Shown here in pieces: positions 4,978 to 5,358 of a stretch of 5,358 bases of DNA. The position numbers were made by a program, and so were the translations under genes. A model generated the notes under the pieces. That model was not told the DNA's origin. It saw only the letters and a list, made by a program, of their open reading frames with translations, and did not search any database. This stretch comes from Prevotella sp. (lineage in GTDB: Bacteria; Bacteroidota; Bacteroidia; Bacteroidales; Dysgonomonadaceae): the NCBI GenBank assembly GCA_031263965.1, contig JAISES010000476.1, positions 1 to 5,358 on the forward strand, written 5' to 3'. How positions within the stretch are numbered: position 1 is the stretch's first letter; each line of letters begins with the position of its first letter.

Positions 4978-5306
4978 GTGCCTCTGGCGACCTAAACAGC
5001 GGATACCGCCCTAGAGCCGTTTGCTCGTGATTAAGGAGGATAAATTCGCGTATTCTATCTACATTTGTGTTATGGACAATGGCGTTATAGTGTCCTGCCT
5101 CCTCAATTATTCTCAGTGTCCTACGGCCCTCAGTTGGTTCCTCAGGAGTGGTCCACCGCCGAGTAACGGTTGCTGCTTCGTTGATTACGTCTTCTTTGTA
5201 CAATTACTATCCTCACTCGATACAGTTCGGCTAGCTGTTGCCATATCGGGTGGTCGTCGGCATTACACTTCCTAATATATTCCCTCATAGTAATCTGTGA
5301 GGTAGG
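4973..5306 (-). pseudogene. Frameshifted remnant of an OTU-type cysteine protease (C-terminal part)
   Basis: OTU proteins are papain-like cysteine proteases, mostly deubiquitinases; intracellular bacteria use some as effectors. Two overlapping minus-strand frames each carry part of the pattern. Frame A is open from 5306 (ATG 5288) to TGA 5144-5142 and reads MREYIRK, then IWQQLAELYRVRIVIV. This resembles the YINRK... EMQAMAEMYNRPVEVYQ region of OTUD5-type domains. Frame B (5203 to TAA 4975-4973, +1 relative to A) continues with EEPTEGRRTL and AGHYNAIVHNTN, matching the PIRVSYH...HYNSVVNPN end, in which the His is catalytic. The frame change must lie between about 5206 and 5142. The Cys-bearing DGNC segment is absent and would lie beyond 5358; a TAA at 5309-5307 closes frame A upstream. 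TTG 5203 has GAGGA 6 bases ahead, so frame B alone could be translated, but it lacks the nucleophile. The family match is from memory of the motifs. Confidence 0.45.
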
Positions 5307-5319
5307 TTAGGAATAACCT
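5304..5319. repeat. 6-bp stem with GGAA tetraloop
   Basis: AGGTTA (5304-5309) pairs with TAACCT (5314-5319) around GGAA, which fits the GNRA tetraloop class. It overlaps the upstream limit of the OTU-like frame. Confidence 0.35.
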
Positions 5320-5326
5320 CGTTGAA

Positions 5327-5358
5327 AGTGATAAGATAATGATCAGTGTATTATCACT
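5327..5358. repeat. 8-bp inverted repeat at the window end
   Basis: AGTGATAA (5327-5334) and TTATCACT (5351-5358) are perfect complements 16 bases apart. GATAAT/ATTATC (5335-5340, 5350-5355) offers an alternative pairing. The right arm ends exactly at the last base, so the structure may extend beyond the window. Confidence 0.45.

Noticed and set aside
4996..5004. ACAGCGGAT, identical to 102-110
   Set aside because: Only 9 bases match, the surroundings differ, and no second stem arm is present here, so it is likely coincidence.
5034..5041. AAGGAGGA, a strong Shine-Dalgarno-like sequence on the plus strand
   Set aside because: No start codon follows at a workable distance; the next ATG is about 30 bases on and opens no convincing gene.
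5021..5275. 84-codon plus-strand open frame
   Set aside because: It is antisense to the OTU-like frames, which carry the recognisable motifs; it starts at TTG without a correctly placed Shine-Dalgarno.

Overview
This window looks like a piece of an AT-rich bacterial genome, most likely a host-associated or intracellular proteobacterium. That placement is an inference. It rests on low GC in most of the window, GTG and TTG starts with poor Shine-Dalgarno sequences, an HAAAP-type aromatic amino acid importer, two exported proteins of no clear family, a decayed OTU-type (deubiquitinase-like) sequence and GC-rich dispersed-looking repeats. No rRNA, tRNA, CRISPR or transposase is visible, so the taxon cannot be fixed.

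Layout. Bases 1-570 hold no convincing gene but a dense run of inverted repeats: a 102-bp imperfect hairpin starting at base 1 with DnaA-box-like 9-mers in both arms, a stem followed by a T tract, and two more long hairpins. A good sigma70-type promoter at 572-600 reads into a short leader and then a 398-aa TyrP/Mtr-like permease (772-1968). The leader contains a possible 24-codon peptide (642-716) that ends Phe-Glu-Phe-Tyr-Arg-Tyr-Arg-Tyr-stop. Those Tyr codons can pair with the bases just before the permease start. This suggests attenuation-type control of an aromatic amino acid permease by its own substrate, and it is the most interesting regulatory idea here.

Next, a 224-base intergenic region with a promoter and a start-codon-proximal hairpin leads to a 438-aa secreted protein (2193-3509, GTG start). 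I recognise nitrilase-like motifs in it only tentatively. It faces tail-to-tail a 208-aa Cys-rich exported protein on the minus strand (3685-4311). Upstream of that gene, divergent promoters sit in an AT-rich spacer.

From about 4525 the base composition jumps (58-60% GC counted over 4561-4680, against 28% over 4381-4440). This segment carries two about 90% identical 141-bp repeats, in the same open frame exactly 57 codons apart, whose differences are mostly synonymous. The last part (4973-5306, minus strand) is two overlapping frames that together resemble the C-terminal half of an OTU cysteine protease, with a frameshift. The Cys-containing half would lie beyond the window end. The genes do not form one pathway: one is nutrient import, two are exported proteins of unknown role, and the right end looks like accessory or decaying DNA.
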